Shown: positions 1 to 8,988, counted from the first letter of the stretch. The stretch is 64,000 bases of DNA from Dactylosporangium aurantiacum (GCF_000716715.1 NZ_JNYJ01000001.1:62001-126000), one strand, 5' to 3'. Notes: generated from the sequence alone by a model not told the origin. Program-made: numbers and translations.

Positions 1-1
1 C

Positions 2-616
2 GTCGGCATCGACGCCGAGGCCGGGCCGACCGAGATCGCCATCCTCGCCGACGACACCGCCGACCCGCGGCACGTCGCCGCCGACCTGATCAGCCAGGCC
101 GAGCACGACCCGCTCGCCGCGAGCGTGCTCGTCACGCCGTCGCTGGAGCTCGTCGAGGCGGTCGAGCAGGAGGTCGCCCGGCAGGTCGCGGCGACCAAGC
201 ACGTGCAGCGGGTCACCGAGGCGCTCACCGGCACCCAGTCCGCGACGGTCATCGTCGACGACCTGGAGCAGGGCCTGCGGGTGGTCGACGCGTACGGTGC
301 CGAGCACCTGGAGATCCAGACCCGCGACGCGCGGGCCGTCGCCGAGCGCGTGTGGAACGCGGGCGCCATCTTCGTCGGGGCCTGGTCGCCGGTGTCGCTC
401 GGCGACTACTGCGCCGGCTCCAACCACGTGCTGCCCACCGGCGGCTGCGCCCGGCACTCCTCGGGGCTGTCGACGCAGACGTTCCTGCGGGGCGTGCAGC
501 TCATCGAATACGGTCGCGACGCCCTCGCCGAGGTCGCCGACCACGTGGTCGCCCTGTCCGAGGCCGAGGACCTGCCGGCGCACGGCGCCGCCGTGAAGGT
601 GAGGTTCACCCAGTGA
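2..616 (+). CDS. hisD: Histidinol dehydrogenase, C-terminal part (5' end outside window)
   Basis: This is the C-terminal ~204 residues of HisD, the NAD-dependent zinc enzyme that oxidises histidinol to histidine in the last two steps of histidine synthesis. The frame is already open at base 2. Recognisable family segments include the [11 protein letters not shown] stretch, the [15 protein letters not shown] motif carrying conserved active-site and metal-region residues, and the [10 protein letters not shown] segment near the end. The stop overlaps the hisC start by four bases (GTGA), so the two are probably translationally coupled. It is the first visible gene of the his operon. Identity is secure; only the missing N-terminus limits the call. 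Confidence 0.95.
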   Translation, partial: VGIDAEAGPTEIAILADDTADPRHVAADLISQAEHDPLAASVLVTPSLELVEAVEQEVARQVAATKHVQRVTEALTGTQSATVIVDDLEQGLRVVDAYGAEHLEIQTRDARAVAERVWNAGAIFVGAWSPVSLGDYCAGSNHVLPTGGCARHSSGLSTQTFLRGVQLIEYGRDALAEVADHVVALSEAEDLPAHGAAVKVRFTQ

Positions 617-1689
617 CGTCCCTGTCCGACCTGCCGCTGCGCGACGAGCTGCGCGGCCTCACGCCGTATGGCGCGCCGCAGCTCGACGTGGCCGTGCGGC
701 TCAACACCAACGAGAATTCCTACCCGCTGCCCGACGAGGCCGTGGCGGAGATGGAGAAGGCGCTCGGCGCGGTCCTGCGCGACCTCAACCGCTACCCGGA
801 CCGCGACGCCGTCGCGCTGCGCACCGACCTCGCCGCCTACCTGCAGCACGGGCTGACCTGGCGCAACGTGTGGGCGGCCAACGGCTCCAACGAGATCCAG
901 CAGCAGCTGCTGCAGACGTTCGGCGGGCCCGGCCGCACCGCGCTCGGGTTCACCCCGTCGTATTCGATGCACCCGCTGCTCGCCGCAGGCACCGGCACCG
1001 CGTGGGTCGACGGGCGGCGCGACGAGGACTTCGCGCTGACCGCGGAGCACGCCGTGGCGAAGGTCCGCGAGCACCGGCCCGACGTGGTCATCCTCTGCTC
1101 GCCCAACAACCCGACCGGCACCGCCCTGCCCCTCGACGTGGTGCGGGCCGTCGCCGAGGCCGCCGACGGGATGGTGATCGTCGACGAGGCGTATGCGGAG
1201 TTCGCCCGGCCGGGCACGCCGTTCGCGCTGTCGCTGATCGAGCGGTTCCCGCGGCTCGTGGTCACCCGCACGATGAGCAAGGCGTTCGCGCTCGCCGGCG
1301 GGCGGGTCGGCTACCTCGCCGCCGACCCCGCCGTCGTCGACGCGGTGCAGCTGGTGCGTCTGCCGTACCACCTCTCGGCGCTGACCCAGGCCGCCGCGCG
1401 GGCCGCGCTCGCGCACACCGCCGCGCTGCTGTCGACCGTCGACGCGGTGAAGGCCCAGCGCGACCGGATCGTCGCGACGCTGCGCGGCTGGGGCCTGCGG
1501 GTCGCCGACAGCGACGCCAACTTCGTGCTGTTCGCCGCGCCCCGCGACGACAGCAAGGGGGTCTGGCAGGCGATGCTCGACCGCGGCGTGCTGATCCGCG
1601 ACGTCGGCGTCCCCGGCTGGTTGCGGGTCACCGCCGGCACGCCCGAGGAGACCGACGCGTTCCTGAATGCACTGGAGGAGTTGCTGTGA
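613..1689 (+). CDS. hisC: Histidinol-phosphate aminotransferase
   Basis: HisC is a PLP-dependent fold-type I transaminase converting imidazole-acetol phosphate to histidinol phosphate. The 358-residue product starts [15 protein letters not shown] at a GTG that overlaps the hisD stop; the open frame continues upstream but that part is only the shadow of hisD. Family landmarks are the N-terminal [11 protein letters not shown] substrate segment, [18 protein letters not shown], and the PLP lysine in [15 protein letters not shown] (Lys223). Length fits the family. It overlaps hisB by four bases, continuing the tight operon. Confidence 0.96.
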   Translation: MTSLSDLPLRDELRGLTPYGAPQLDVAVRLNTNENSYPLPDEAVAEMEKALGAVLRDLNRYPDRDAVALRTDLAAYLQHGLTWRNVWAANGSNEIQQQLLQTFGGPGRTALGFTPSYSMHPLLAAGTGTAWVDGRRDEDFALTAEHAVAKVREHRPDVVILCSPNNPTGTALPLDVVRAVAEAADGMVIVDEAYAEFARPGTPFALSLIERFPRLVVTRTMSKAFALAGGRVGYLAADPAVVDAVQLVRLPYHLSALTQAAARAALAHTAALLSTVDAVKAQRDRIVATLRGWGLRVADSDANFVLFAAPRDDSKGVWQAMLDRGVLIRDVGVPGWLRVTAGTPEETDAFLNALEELL

Positions 1690-2300
1690 GCCGCACCGCG
1701 AAGATCGAGCGGGTCACCAAGGAGACCAAGGTCTCCGTGGAGCTCGACCTGGACGGCACCGGGGTCGGTGAGATCTCCACCGGGGTCGGCTTCTACGACC
1801 ACATGCTCAACCAGATCGCCAAGCACGGCGGGTTCGACCTGCGCGTGCACACCGTCGGCGACCTCGAGATCGACGCGCACCACACCGTCGAGGACACCGC
1901 GCTCGCGCTCGGCGCCGCGTTCGCCGAGGCGCTGGGCGACAAGGCCGGCGTCACGCGGTATGGCAACGCCCAGGTCCCGCTCGACGAGGTGCTCGCCTCC
2001 GCCGTCGTCGACCTGTCCGGCCGGCCGTACATGGTCCACGACGAGCCGGCCAACATCGCCCCGCACATCGGCGGCAACTACCCGACCAGCCTGACCCGCC
2101 ACATCTGGGAGTCCTTCGCGCACTCGGCCAAGGTGACGCTGCACGTCAGCATCCTGCGCGCCGGCCGCCACGGCGCCCAGCCCGACGCCCACCACATCGT
2201 GGAGGCGCAGTTCAAGGCGGTCGCCCGGGCCCTGCGCCAGGCGTGCGCGCTCGACCCGCGCAACGCGGGGGTCGTGCCGAGCACCAAGGGTGCCCTGTGA
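1686..2300 (+). CDS. hisB: Imidazoleglycerol-phosphate dehydratase
   Basis: HisB dehydrates imidazole-glycerol phosphate using a di-manganese site. The 204-residue protein begins at a GTG overlapping the hisC stop (GTGA). The two diagnostic metal-binding repeats are visible: [14 protein letters not shown] around residues 63-76 and [17 protein letters not shown] in the C-terminal half, plus [17 protein letters not shown]. It is a monofunctional dehydratase without a fused histidinol-phosphatase, as usual in actinobacteria. A small membrane-peptide gene overlaps its stop. Confidence 0.96.
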   Translation: MSRTAKIERVTKETKVSVELDLDGTGVGEISTGVGFYDHMLNQIAKHGGFDLRVHTVGDLEIDAHHTVEDTALALGAAFAEALGDKAGVTRYGNAQVPLDEVLASAVVDLSGRPYMVHDEPANIAPHIGGNYPTSLTRHIWESFAHSAKVTLHVSILRAGRHGAQPDAHHIVEAQFKAVARALRQACALDPRNAGVVPSTKGAL

Positions 2301-2440
2301 GCATCCTCCTGCTCGCCCTCGCCGGACTGCTGCTCGGCGGCGCGCTGTCGCTGCGCAAGCAGAGCACGTCCAAGGCGCCGTTCGTCATCACCCTGCTGCT
2401 CGCCGCGGTCGCCGCGGCCGGCGGCCTGCTCTGGCTGTGA
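2297..2440 (+). CDS. Small two-helix membrane peptide in the his operon
   Basis: A 47-residue protein starting [17 protein letters not shown] at a GTG that overlaps the hisB stop by four bases. It consists of two hydrophobic helices (about residues 2-16 and 30-46) joined by a short basic loop, LRKQSTSKA. No catalytic or binding motif is visible and I do not recognise a characterised family. The stop-start overlap with hisB and ten-base gap to hisH imply co-translation in the histidine operon. The overlaps and strongly non-random hydrophobic pattern support a real gene; its function is unknown. Confidence 0.7.
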   Translation: MSILLLALAGLLLGGALSLRKQSTSKAPFVITLLLAAVAAAGGLLWL

Positions 2441-2450
2441 AGGGGACGCC

Positions 2451-3074
2451 ATGAAGAAGGTGGTCATCCTCGACTACGGCTCCGGTAACCTGCGCTCCGC
2501 CGAGCGGGCCCTGGCCAGGGTCGGCGCCGACGTCGAGGTCACGTCCGACCTGGACAAGGCGGCCCGGGCCGACGGTCTCGTCGTGCCGGGCGTCGGCGCG
2601 TATGCGGCCTGCATGGCCGGCATCGACGAGCTCGGCGCGGGCCCGACCATCGCCGAGCGGGTCCGCACCGGCGCGCCGGTCCTCGGCATCTGCGTCGGCA
2701 TGCAGGTCCTCTTCGACGAGGGCGAGGAGCACGGCGTCGTCACCAAGGGCCTCGGCCTGGCCCCCGGCGCGGTCACCGTCCTGCACGCCCCGGTCGTGCC
2801 GCACATGGGCTGGAACACGGTGGACTGGCCCGCGGACACCGTCCTGGGCGCCGGGCTGCCCGCCGACACCCGGTTCTACTTCGTGCACTCCTACGCGCCG
2901 ACCCCCGTCGAGGCCCAGCGGGCCGCCGGTATCAGCGTCGCGACCACGGTGCACGGCGAGCCGTTCGTCGCGGCGTTCGAGTCCGACGTGCTGCGCGCCA
3001 CCCAGTTCCACCCGGAGAAGTCCGGCGACGCCGGCGCGACGCTGCTGGCCAACTGGCTCGGCAGCCTTGTCTAA
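2451..3074 (+). CDS. hisH: Imidazole glycerol phosphate synthase, glutaminase subunit
   Basis: HisH is the class I glutamine amidotransferase subunit that supplies ammonia to HisF. The 207-residue product has an AGGGG ribosome site ahead of its ATG. The catalytic triad is visible: Cys81 in GICVGMQ, and His187/Glu189 in QFHPEKSGDAG; the oxyanion-type glycine-rich PGVGAY segment is near residue 46. It acts as a heterodimer with HisF, encoded 1.1 kb downstream. Its last codons overlap the TTG start of the next small gene by eight bases. Confidence 0.97.
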   Translation: MKKVVILDYGSGNLRSAERALARVGADVEVTSDLDKAARADGLVVPGVGAYAACMAGIDELGAGPTIAERVRTGAPVLGICVGMQVLFDEGEEHGVVTKGLGLAPGAVTVLHAPVVPHMGWNTVDWPADTVLGAGLPADTRFYFVHSYAPTPVEAQRAAGISVATTVHGEPFVAAFESDVLRATQFHPEKSGDAGATLLANWLGSLV

Positions 3075-3381
3075 GGAACGCGCCCGGCGACGGGCGGTGC
3101 TGGAGGCCGAGCGGGCGCAACGCCTGCGCAAGGCCGAGCAGCGCCGCCAGCGCCGGGCCGCGCTCCGCCGGCTGGTGCCGAAGGTGAAGGTCGGCCGCAC
3201 CGGGAAGCTCTTCGCCCGCCGCTCCCGCGGCCAGCGCTCCGTCATCGTCCTGCTCGTCCTGCTGGCACTGCTGCTCATCTGGCTGCTCGTCGAGTCCGTC
3301 GCGGCGCGGATCGGGCTCAGTGCCCTCGTCCTCGTCGCCACGCCGGCGCTCACCGTGCTCGTCCTGGACCGGCGCATCTGA
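3067..3381 (+). CDS. Small basic membrane protein between hisH and priA
   Basis: A 104-residue protein read from a TTG whose reading frame overlaps the end of hisH by eight bases, giving (M)SKERARRRAVLEAERAQ. The N-terminal half is a strongly basic, probably helical segment (many Arg/Lys, also Glu/Gln), followed by two hydrophobic spans (about 61-77 and 84-99) and a DRRI tail. Comparable basic-plus-two-helix proteins sit at this operon position in other actinobacteria, but no function is assigned to them that I know of. No Shine-Dalgarno sequence is evident, so expression probably depends on coupling to hisH. Confidence 0.75.
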   Translation: MSKERARRRAVLEAERAQRLRKAEQRRQRRAALRRLVPKVKVGRTGKLFARRSRGQRSVIVLLVLLALLLIWLLVESVAARIGLSALVLVATPALTVLVLDRRI

Positions 3382-3459
3382 CCTTCTCGACCGCTCATCC
3401 CGACCGTTGATCACGACCTCTGGCGTCGACCGCCGCACCTGACCGAAGGAACTGGAACC

Positions 3460-4191
3460 ATGGCCCTGCAGCTTCTGCCCGCCGTCGACGTCGCCGACGG
3501 CCAGGCGGTCCGTCTCGTCCAGGGCGCCGCCGGCAGCGAGACCACGTACGGCGACCCCCTCGAGGCCGCCCTGGCCTGGCAGCGGCAGGGCGCCGAGTGG
3601 ATCCACCTCGTCGACCTCGACGCCGCGTTCGGCCGGGGCTCCAACGCCGAGCTGCTCGCCGACGTCGTGCGCCGGCTCGACGTCCAGGTGGAGCTGTCCG
3701 GCGGCATCCGCGACGAGGCGTCGCTGCGGGCGGCCCTGTCGACCGGGGCGACCCGGGTCAACCTCGGCACCGCCGCCCTGGAGAACCCCGAGTGGTGCGA
3801 CCACGTCTGCGCCACCTACGGCGACCAGGTCGCGGTCGGGCTCGACGTGCGCGGCCACCAGCTCGCCGCGCGCGGCTGGACCAAGGAGGGCGGCGACCTG
3901 TTCGAGGTGCTGGACCGGCTCGAGCGGGCCGGTTGCGCGCGGTACGTGGTCACCGACGTCATGCGCGACGGCACCCTCACCGGCCCGAACCTGACCCTGC
4001 TGCTGGAGGTCACCGGCCGCACGAAGAAGCCGGTCATCGCCAGCGGCGGCGTGTCGAAGCTCGACGACCTGCGCCAGCTCGCCGCCCTGGAGCCGGCCGG
4101 CGTCGAGGGCGTCATCGTCGGCAAGGCCCTGTACGCGGGCGCGTTCGACGTGACCGAGGCCCTCCGGGTCCTGGAGGAGTCGGCGTCATGA
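3460..4191 (+). CDS. priA: Bifunctional phosphoribosyl isomerase PriA (HisA/TrpF)
   Basis: A (beta/alpha)8 barrel isomerase. In actinobacteria PriA performs both the ProFAR isomerase step of histidine synthesis and the phosphoribosylanthranilate isomerase step of tryptophan synthesis. The 243-residue protein shows the catalytic base Asp10 ([15 protein letters not shown]) and catalytic acid Asp170 in [14 protein letters not shown], phosphate-binding GGI and [10 protein letters not shown] segments. The dual role is inferred from phylum-level knowledge and from the absence of trpF beside the trp genes at 24-32 kb. A good RBS (GAAGGAA) precedes the ATG; the stop overlaps hisF by four bases. Confidence 0.93.
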   Translation: MALQLLPAVDVADGQAVRLVQGAAGSETTYGDPLEAALAWQRQGAEWIHLVDLDAAFGRGSNAELLADVVRRLDVQVELSGGIRDEASLRAALSTGATRVNLGTAALENPEWCDHVCATYGDQVAVGLDVRGHQLAARGWTKEGGDLFEVLDRLERAGCARYVVTDVMRDGTLTGPNLTLLLEVTGRTKKPVIASGGVSKLDDLRQLAALEPAGVEGVIVGKALYAGAFDVTEALRVLEESAS

Positions 4192-4949
4192 GCGTCGCCG
4201 TGCGGGTGATCCCGTGCCTGGACGTCGACGCGGGCCGGGTCGTCAAGGGGGTCAACTTCGTCAACCTCCGCGACGCCGGTGACCCCGTCGAGCTCGGCGC
4301 CGCGTACGACGCCGCCGGCGCCGACGAACTGGTCTTCCTCGACGTGACCGCCTCCTCCGACGGCCGGGCCACGATGCTCGACGTGGTGCGCCGCACCGCC
4401 GAGACGGTGTTCATCCCGCTGACCGTCGGCGGCGGCGTGCGCGCCGTGTCCGACGTGGACACGCTGCTGCGCGCCGGCGCGGACAAGGTCGGCGTCAACA
4501 CCGCCGCGATCGCCCGGCCCGAGCTGATCGCCGAGATCGCCGAGCGCTTCGGCAACCAGGTGCTGACCCTGTCCCTCGACGTGCGCCGCGCGGCCGGCCA
4601 GCCGAGCGGCTTCGAGGTCACCACCCACGGCGGCCGCCGCGGCGCGGGCCTCGACGCGGTCGAGTGGGCGGCCCGGGTCGCCGAGCTCGGCGCCGGCGAG
4701 ATCCTGCTCAACTCGATGGACGCCGACGGCACCAAGGACGGGTTCGACCTGGAGCTCATCAAGGCCGTCCGCGCGGTCGTGACCATCCCGGTCATCGCCA
4801 GCGGCGGCGCCGGCGCGGTCGAGCACTTCGCTCCGGCGGTCGCCTCGGGCGCGGACGCGGTCCTCGCCGCGAGTGTGTTCCATTTCGGCGACCTGTCGAT
4901 CGGTGAGGTGAAGACGTCGCTGCGCGAGGCCGGCCACCCTGTCCGCTGA
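4188..4949 (+). CDS. hisF: Imidazole glycerol phosphate synthase, cyclase subunit
   Basis: HisF is the barrel subunit that cyclises PRFAR with ammonia from HisH, releasing imidazole-glycerol phosphate and AICAR. The ATG overlaps the priA stop (ATGA). The 253-residue product has the catalytic Asp12 in [19 protein letters not shown], the second catalytic Asp in the central barrel, [16 protein letters not shown] and the C-terminal phosphate-binding [11 protein letters not shown]. It is the last gene of the contiguous his block here; hisI lies 19 kb downstream. No obvious terminator follows, but repeats begin about 100 bp past the stop. Confidence 0.96.
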   Translation: MSVAVRVIPCLDVDAGRVVKGVNFVNLRDAGDPVELGAAYDAAGADELVFLDVTASSDGRATMLDVVRRTAETVFIPLTVGGGVRAVSDVDTLLRAGADKVGVNTAAIARPELIAEIAERFGNQVLTLSLDVRRAAGQPSGFEVTTHGGRRGAGLDAVEWAARVAELGAGEILLNSMDADGTKDGFDLELIKAVRAVVTIPVIASGGAGAVEHFAPAVASGADAVLAASVFHFGDLSIGEVKTSLREAGHPVR

Positions 4950-5230
4950 TCTCGGCCACCCCGTTCGCGGGAGTGCGCCGGGTCGGGCGCTGACCCGCTC
5001 CGGCCCTGTGGATACGGGCGCCTTGCCGCCGCGCCCGGCGACGCCGATGGGTTGTGCGCTGGGTTGAGGCGGCTGGCTGGGGGCGGCTGTAGGGGGCGGC
5101 CGGGTTGGGGCGGATGGGCTGACGCCGCTGGGCCGCCGCGAGCTGGGCTGGGTGGGGGCGGCTGGGCTGACGCCGCTGGGCTGAACGGCCCGGGTTAATG
5201 CCGCTGGGTTGACGCGGCTGGGCTGAGGCG

Positions 5231-5748
5231 GCGGCCGGGTCGACGTCGTCGGGGCCTGGGAGACGGCGCGGCGCGGGAGAGGCGAGGGGGACAGCGGGTC
5301 GGCTGGCGGTGCCGACCGTCCTGACCCCGTGCCACCCTGGCGCCAACTCTGGCCCGTCGTCTCATGCGATCGCCGTTTTACGCACTCCAGCTGCGCTGAC
5401 GTCGGCTGCGCTGACGCCGGTTGGGTTGAGGCGGTTGGGTTGAGGCGGTTGGGTTGAGGCGGTTGGGTTGAGGCGGTTGGGTTGAGGCGGTTGGGTTGAG
5501 GCGGCTGGGTTGAGGCGGCTGGGCTGAGGCGGCCGGGCTGAGGCGGCCGGGCTGAGGCGGCCGGGCTGACGCGGCTGGGCTGCCGCGGCGGCCGGGTCGA
5601 CGTCGTCGGGCGGTGCCTGGGAGCCGGCACGGCGCGGGGAAGGCGAGTGGAACAGCGCGCCGGCCGGCGTGCCGGCCATCCTGACCCAGCTCCACCCCGG
5701 CGCCCACCCTGGGCCCGCGTGTCATGCGATCGCCGTTTTGCGCACTCC
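5231..5748. repeat. Pair of ~160-bp imperfect direct repeats
   Basis: Copy A (about 5231-5388) and copy B (about 5588-5748) share the same order of landmarks: GCGGCCGGGTCGACGTCGTC at the left, a middle part of lower identity, and GCGATCGCCGTTTT plus CGCACTCC at the right. The spacing between copies drifts from 357 to 360 bp, so small indels separate them. The 14-bp tandem array lies between them. Neither copy encodes a recognisable product. The arrangement suggests a local duplication event around the array. Confidence 0.75.
5419..5586. repeat. 14-bp tandem array, about 12 units
   Basis: Twelve head-to-tail 14-bp units. The first six (5419-5502) are identical, GGTTGGGTTGAGGC; units 7-12 drift stepwise by T-to-C changes (GGCTGGGTTGAGGC, GGCTGGGCTGAGGC, GGCCGGGCTGAGGC and so on). 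Because 14 is not a multiple of three, the array creates spurious repetitive frames on the minus strand. The gradient from homogeneous to diverged units suggests expansion from one end. Confidence 0.9.
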
Positions 5749-5893
5749 GGCACGCTCGAAACGGTGATCGTGTCTGAGCGTCCTCGGGGAAACGGCGCCC
5801 CAGGAGGAGTGGGGCGCCGGTCGGTCGAGGTGGGAAGGCGCGCAACGTGGAGCCGGCGGCGCCGGAAGAGCCGGCGGAGCTGGCGGGAGCGGT

Positions 5894-6382
5894 TCAGTCG
5901 CCGCGTTTGCCGGTGGTGACGGCGATACCGACCAGCCAGCCCACGAACAGGCCGTAGCCGGCGGCGGCCGCGGCCGCGGCGAACGCGCTGAGCAGGGTCG
6001 GGTTGGCGGTGATGAAGTCGGTGGCGAAGGCGGCCAGCGCGGCGCCGAAGATCAGCGACGCCCAGCCCAGGATGAACGCGCCGCCGCCGGTGACGATGGA
6101 GCGGCCGGCGATCGCGAGGATCAGGGCGGTGAACAGGATCAGCAGGAGGGCCTTGAGGTCGTTGGCGAGCAGCTCGCGGGCGGCGTTGCCCGAGTCGTCG
6201 CGGGGGACGAGCCACCAGCGTGGCCAGGTGAGCAGGTTGAGGAACCAACCCCACACGGTCTTGGTGTCGGCGTGGCGGTCGGCCCATTCCGAGAAGATCT
6301 GGTTGCCGAAGAGCAGTACGAGCAGCAGCGTCGCCAGGACGCCTGCGCCGGTGGCTGTGCGGGTGCGTCCGAAGATGGCCAT
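5894..6382 (-). CDS. Unrecognised 162-residue membrane protein
   Basis: The product begins MAIFGRTRTATGAGVLATLLL and has about four predicted membrane spans (near residues 12-28, 74-92, 101-118, 128-152), with an Ala-rich last helix and a short basic tail (TGKRGD). A loop between helices 1 and 2 is rich in Trp (VWGWFLNLLTWPRWW). No enzyme motif is seen. A TACATT hexamer (6389-6394, minus strand) ends seven bases before the ATG, suggesting a leaderless transcript. It is convergent with hisF across a repeat block and followed upstream by the LysR gene, also on minus. Function unknown. Confidence 0.75.
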   Translation of the reverse strand: MAIFGRTRTATGAGVLATLLLVLLFGNQIFSEWADRHADTKTVWGWFLNLLTWPRWWLVPRDDSGNAARELLANDLKALLLILFTALILAIAGRSIVTGGGAFILGWASLIFGAALAAFATDFITANPTLLSAFAAAAAAAGYGLFVGWLVGIAVTTGKRGD

Positions 6383-6469
6383 GACATCAATGTAAGGGGC
6401 GCCGCAGAAACTCGCAGAAATGAATGAGTGAATGAGCGTTTAATCCGGTAAACATGCTTTGAGCTGGGA

Positions 6470-7396
6470 TTATACGACGTGAATGGACAGTTCGGCGGCG
6501 CCGTGGTCGCGGTGTGACCACGCCTCGCGCAGGGCGGCGACGGTCGCGCCGATGGCCGGGCGGCCGCCGGCGGCGGCGCGCCAGACGACGCTGACGCGGC
6601 GGGCGGCCTCGGGGGTGATGGGGCGGGCCACGACGCCGGGCGGGAGGGTGCTGCGGGCCAGCCGCGGGACGAAGGCGATGCCGAGTCGTTCGGCGACGAA
6701 CGTCAGCTGGGTCTCGAACTCGTTGACGAGGATCGTGGGGCGCACGCCGGGCAGCATGCGGTGCAGCCAGTCGTGGCAGACGGTGCCGGGCTTCGAGGCG
6801 ATCCAGCGCTCGCCGCGCAGGTCGTCGAGGCGGACCGGGCCCGACTGGGCGGCGAGGGGGTGGTCGACCGGCAGGATCAGGTCGCCGACGTCGAGGCCGA
6901 GCTCGAGGCTGGCCAACCCCACCGGGTAGTCGGCCGGCAGGTCGAGCCACTCGTCGATGACGGCGACGTCGACGGTGCCGCGCAGGATGCCGTCGAACGC
7001 GCCCTGCCGGTCGCCCTCCTGCAGGGTCGGCTCCAGCCGCGGGTGGTCGACGGCGAGGCTGCGCAGGGCGTGCGGCAGCAGCCCCCGGCACGCGGTGGGG
7101 AACGAGGCGATGCTCAGCTGCCCGGACACCGTCTCCCGGTGCGCGACGAGCGCGGCCTCGGCCTCCTCGACGACGGCGAGGATCCGTCCGGCGTGCTCGA
7201 CCAGGACCCGGCCGGCCTCGGTCAGCCGCAGCCGGCGGCCGTCCTTCTCCACGAGGGTGCTCCTCGTCTCACGCTCGAGCTTCGCGAGGTGCTGCGAGAT
7301 CGCCGACGGGGTGCAGTGCAGCGCTCCCGCGGCGGCCGTGACCGTGCCGAACGTGGCCACGGCCCGCAGCGCCTGCAGGCGGGGCAGGTCAAGCAT
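6470..7396 (-). CDS. LysR-family transcriptional regulator
   Basis: A 308-residue LysR-type regulator. The N-terminal winged helix-turn-helix is clear (LQALRAVATFGTVTAAAGALHCTPSAISQHLAKLE, residues about 6-41), followed by a linker helix and a periplasmic-binding-like effector domain (QLSIASFPTACRGLLP onward). It is divergent from the EamA transporter gene at 7470, and the intervening 73 bp hold two inverted repeats, so it very likely controls that transporter and itself. A TAGCAT hexamer seven bases upstream of the ATG suggests a leaderless mRNA. Effector is unknown. Confidence 0.92.
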   Translation of the reverse strand: MLDLPRLQALRAVATFGTVTAAAGALHCTPSAISQHLAKLERETRSTLVEKDGRRLRLTEAGRVLVEHAGRILAVVEEAEAALVAHRETVSGQLSIASFPTACRGLLPHALRSLAVDHPRLEPTLQEGDRQGAFDGILRGTVDVAVIDEWLDLPADYPVGLASLELGLDVGDLILPVDHPLAAQSGPVRLDDLRGERWIASKPGTVCHDWLHRMLPGVRPTILVNEFETQLTFVAERLGIAFVPRLARSTLPPGVVARPITPEAARRVSVVWRAAAGGRPAIGATVAALREAWSHRDHGAAELSIHVV

Positions 7397-7403
7397 GAAG
7401 TGA

Positions 7404-7439
7404 TGCTACAACGATGATGTAGCACCTTTCGATGGTGCT
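7404..7439. promoter_or_regulatory. Overlapping inverted repeats in the LysR/EamA divergent promoter
   Basis: Two perfect inverted repeats overlap: TGCTACA-N7-TGTAGCA (7404-7424), which fits the LysR T-N11-A type of site, and AGCACC-N7-GGTGCT (7421-7439). The first covers the TAGCAT hexamer (7403-7408, minus strand) that would serve as the -10 of the LysR gene, fitting autorepression. That these are the LysR operators is inferred from position and symmetry. Confidence 0.65.
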
Positions 7440-7469
7440 TCACGGTTGTACCGGCACACGATCGGTGCC

Positions 7470-8390
7470 ATGAAGCATCGTGACGTCGCCCTGGCGATCC
7501 TGGTCTCGGCCATCTGGGGCGTGAACTTCGTGGTCATCCATGTCGGCCTGGACAGCATGTCGCCGCTGCTGTTCTGCGCGCTGCGCTTCGGGGTGGCCGC
7601 GCTGCCGGCGGTGCTGCTGGTCGGGCGGCCGAAGGTGCCGTGGCGGTGGGTGATCGCGACCGGGGTCGCGCTCGGCGTGGTGAAGTTCTCGCTGCTGTTC
7701 GCCGGGATGGCCGCCGGGCTGCCGTCCGGACTGTCGGCGCTGGTCCTGCAGAGCCAGGTCGTCTTCACGCTGGTGTTCGCGGTGGTGCTGCTGCGCGACC
7801 GGCCGGGCCCGCGCCGCCTCGCCGGGGTGGCGCTGTCCGGCGCCGGGATCGTGCTGATCGCCTCGCAGCTGGGCCTGGACCGGCCGGTCGGCGCGTTCCT
7901 GCTGGTGATCGCGGCGGGCGCCGCCTGGGGGCTGGCGAACATCGCGATGCGCAAGGCGCAGGCGACCGACATGCTCAACTTCATGGTGTGGGTGAGCGCC
8001 GTGGCGACCCCGCCGCTGCTGCTGCTGAGCCTCGCCGTCGACGGGCCGGCGGAGGTCTGGCACACCGTGGCCGGGCTGGACCTCACGGCGGTCGGCGCGA
8101 TCGCGTACATCGCCTACCTCAGCACCCTGTTCGGCTTCGGGGTGTGGGGCCGGCTCATCGCCCGCTACGACGCGGCCACGGTGGCCCCGTTCGCGGCGCT
8201 GGCGCCGGTGTTCGCCATCGTCTCCGCGGCGCTGCTGCTCGGTGAGCGGATCCACTGGTACGACGCCGCCGGCGGGGCGGCGATCCTCGGCGGTGTGCTG
8301 CTCGGCGCCGCGCGGGTCAGGCCAGCGCCGGTGCCGCCGTCGCCGGGCGGGGAGCCCGCACCTCGAACCACGGCAGGAACAGCTGCGTGA
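7470..8390 (+). CDS. EamA/DMT-superfamily transporter (RhaT/YdcZ-like exporter)
   Basis: A 306-residue, ten-helix inner-membrane protein of the drug/metabolite transporter superfamily, with two EamA repeats: first starting DVALAILVSAIWGVNFVVIHVGLD, second around PVGAFLLVIAAGAAWGLANIAMRK. Such proteins usually export amino acids or metabolites; substrate cannot be told here. I start at the ATG giving MKHRDVAL rather than the TTG 24 bases upstream because it begins directly at the first helix. The C-terminal tail is Pro/Ala-rich and overlaps the convergent yczE-like gene by 74 bp. Likely under the divergent LysR regulator. Confidence 0.88.
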   Translation: MKHRDVALAILVSAIWGVNFVVIHVGLDSMSPLLFCALRFGVAALPAVLLVGRPKVPWRWVIATGVALGVVKFSLLFAGMAAGLPSGLSALVLQSQVVFTLVFAVVLLRDRPGPRRLAGVALSGAGIVLIASQLGLDRPVGAFLLVIAAGAAWGLANIAMRKAQATDMLNFMVWVSAVATPPLLLLSLAVDGPAEVWHTVAGLDLTAVGAIAYIAYLSTLFGFGVWGRLIARYDAATVAPFAALAPVFAIVSAALLLGERIHWYDAAGGAAILGGVLLGAARVRPAPVPPSPGGEPAPRTTAGTAA

Positions 8391-8973
8391 GGGGGCCGAT
8401 GCCGAACGCGTACAGCACCGTCGCGACCCCGACCGAGCCGCCGAGCAGGAACCCCGCGGCGAGGACGGTCACCTCGATGGAGGTCCGCGCGACCCGGATG
8501 GACAGCCAGGAGAAGCGCTCCGACAGGCCGGTCATCAGCCCGTCGCGCGGGCCGGGCCCCAGCCGCGCGCCGATGTACATGCCGGTCGCGACCGCGTTGA
8601 GCACCACGCCGGCGACCATGAGCGCGCCGCGCAGCCACCACGCCTGCGCGTCGGGCACGACGCGCAGCGTGAGGTCGGCGACGGCGCCGATGACCAGGAC
8701 GTTGCTGACCGTGCCCAGGCCCGGCCGCTGGCGCAGCGGGATCCACAGCAGCAGCACCAGCGCGCCGACGGCGGCGACCACGGTGCCGAAGCTCAGCCCG
8801 GTCCGCATCGAGATGCCCTGCTGGAACACGTCCCACGGGTCGAGGCCCAGGTGCGCCCGGACGAGCAGGGCGAGGCTCACGCCGTACAGGAACAGACCCA
8901 CCTGCAGCTGGACGAACCGGCGGCCGAAACGGTGGCGCAGTGGCATGGTACTGGTCTTGCCTGCGGGGGTCAT
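8317..8973 (-). CDS. yczE: YczE/YyaS/YitT-family membrane protein
   Basis: A 218-residue integral membrane protein with about five to six helices, typical of the YczE family: RFVQLQVGLFLYGVSLALLVRAHLGLDPWDVFQQGIS at the N-terminus, then GARLGPGPRDGLMTGLSER. Function of the family is not established. The start at 8973 (MTPAGKTSTMPLRHR) is preferred over the internal ATG at 8946 because a TAGGGT hexamer ends eight bases before it. It diverges from a MocR-type regulator; this pairing is the known yczR-yczE arrangement. Its 3' end overlaps the convergent EamA gene by 74 bp. Confidence 0.85.
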   Translation of the reverse strand: MTPAGKTSTMPLRHRFGRRFVQLQVGLFLYGVSLALLVRAHLGLDPWDVFQQGISMRTGLSFGTVVAAVGALVLLLWIPLRQRPGLGTVSNVLVIGAVADLTLRVVPDAQAWWLRGALMVAGVVLNAVATGMYIGARLGPGPRDGLMTGLSERFSWLSIRVARTSIEVTVLAAGFLLGGSVGVATVLYAFGIGPLTQLFLPWFEVRAPRPATAAPALA

Positions 8974-8988
8974 GCATGCCACCCTAGG

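Larger units (their letters stand above)
4950..5893 (+). other. 944-bp intergenic block with repeats, between convergent genes
   Basis: This stretch separates hisF from the convergent membrane-protein gene at 5894. I see no convincing gene. Open frames on both strands read as low-complexity Pro/Gln/Asn/Arg or Gly/Arg and arise from the repeat composition. It contains variants of a GGCTGGGCTGAGGC-like motif from about 5050, a ~160-bp duplicated segment and a 14-bp array, listed separately. Confidence 0.8.

Noticed and set aside
5419..5586. Possible CRISPR array
   Set aside because: Units are 14 bp and contiguous, with no spacers and no cas genes nearby; the same holds for the 13- and 18-bp arrays.
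5362..5845. Two minus-strand frames with Pro/Gln/Asn-rich repeats
   Set aside because: They are translations of the 14-bp array in different phases; no start signals or conserved sequence.
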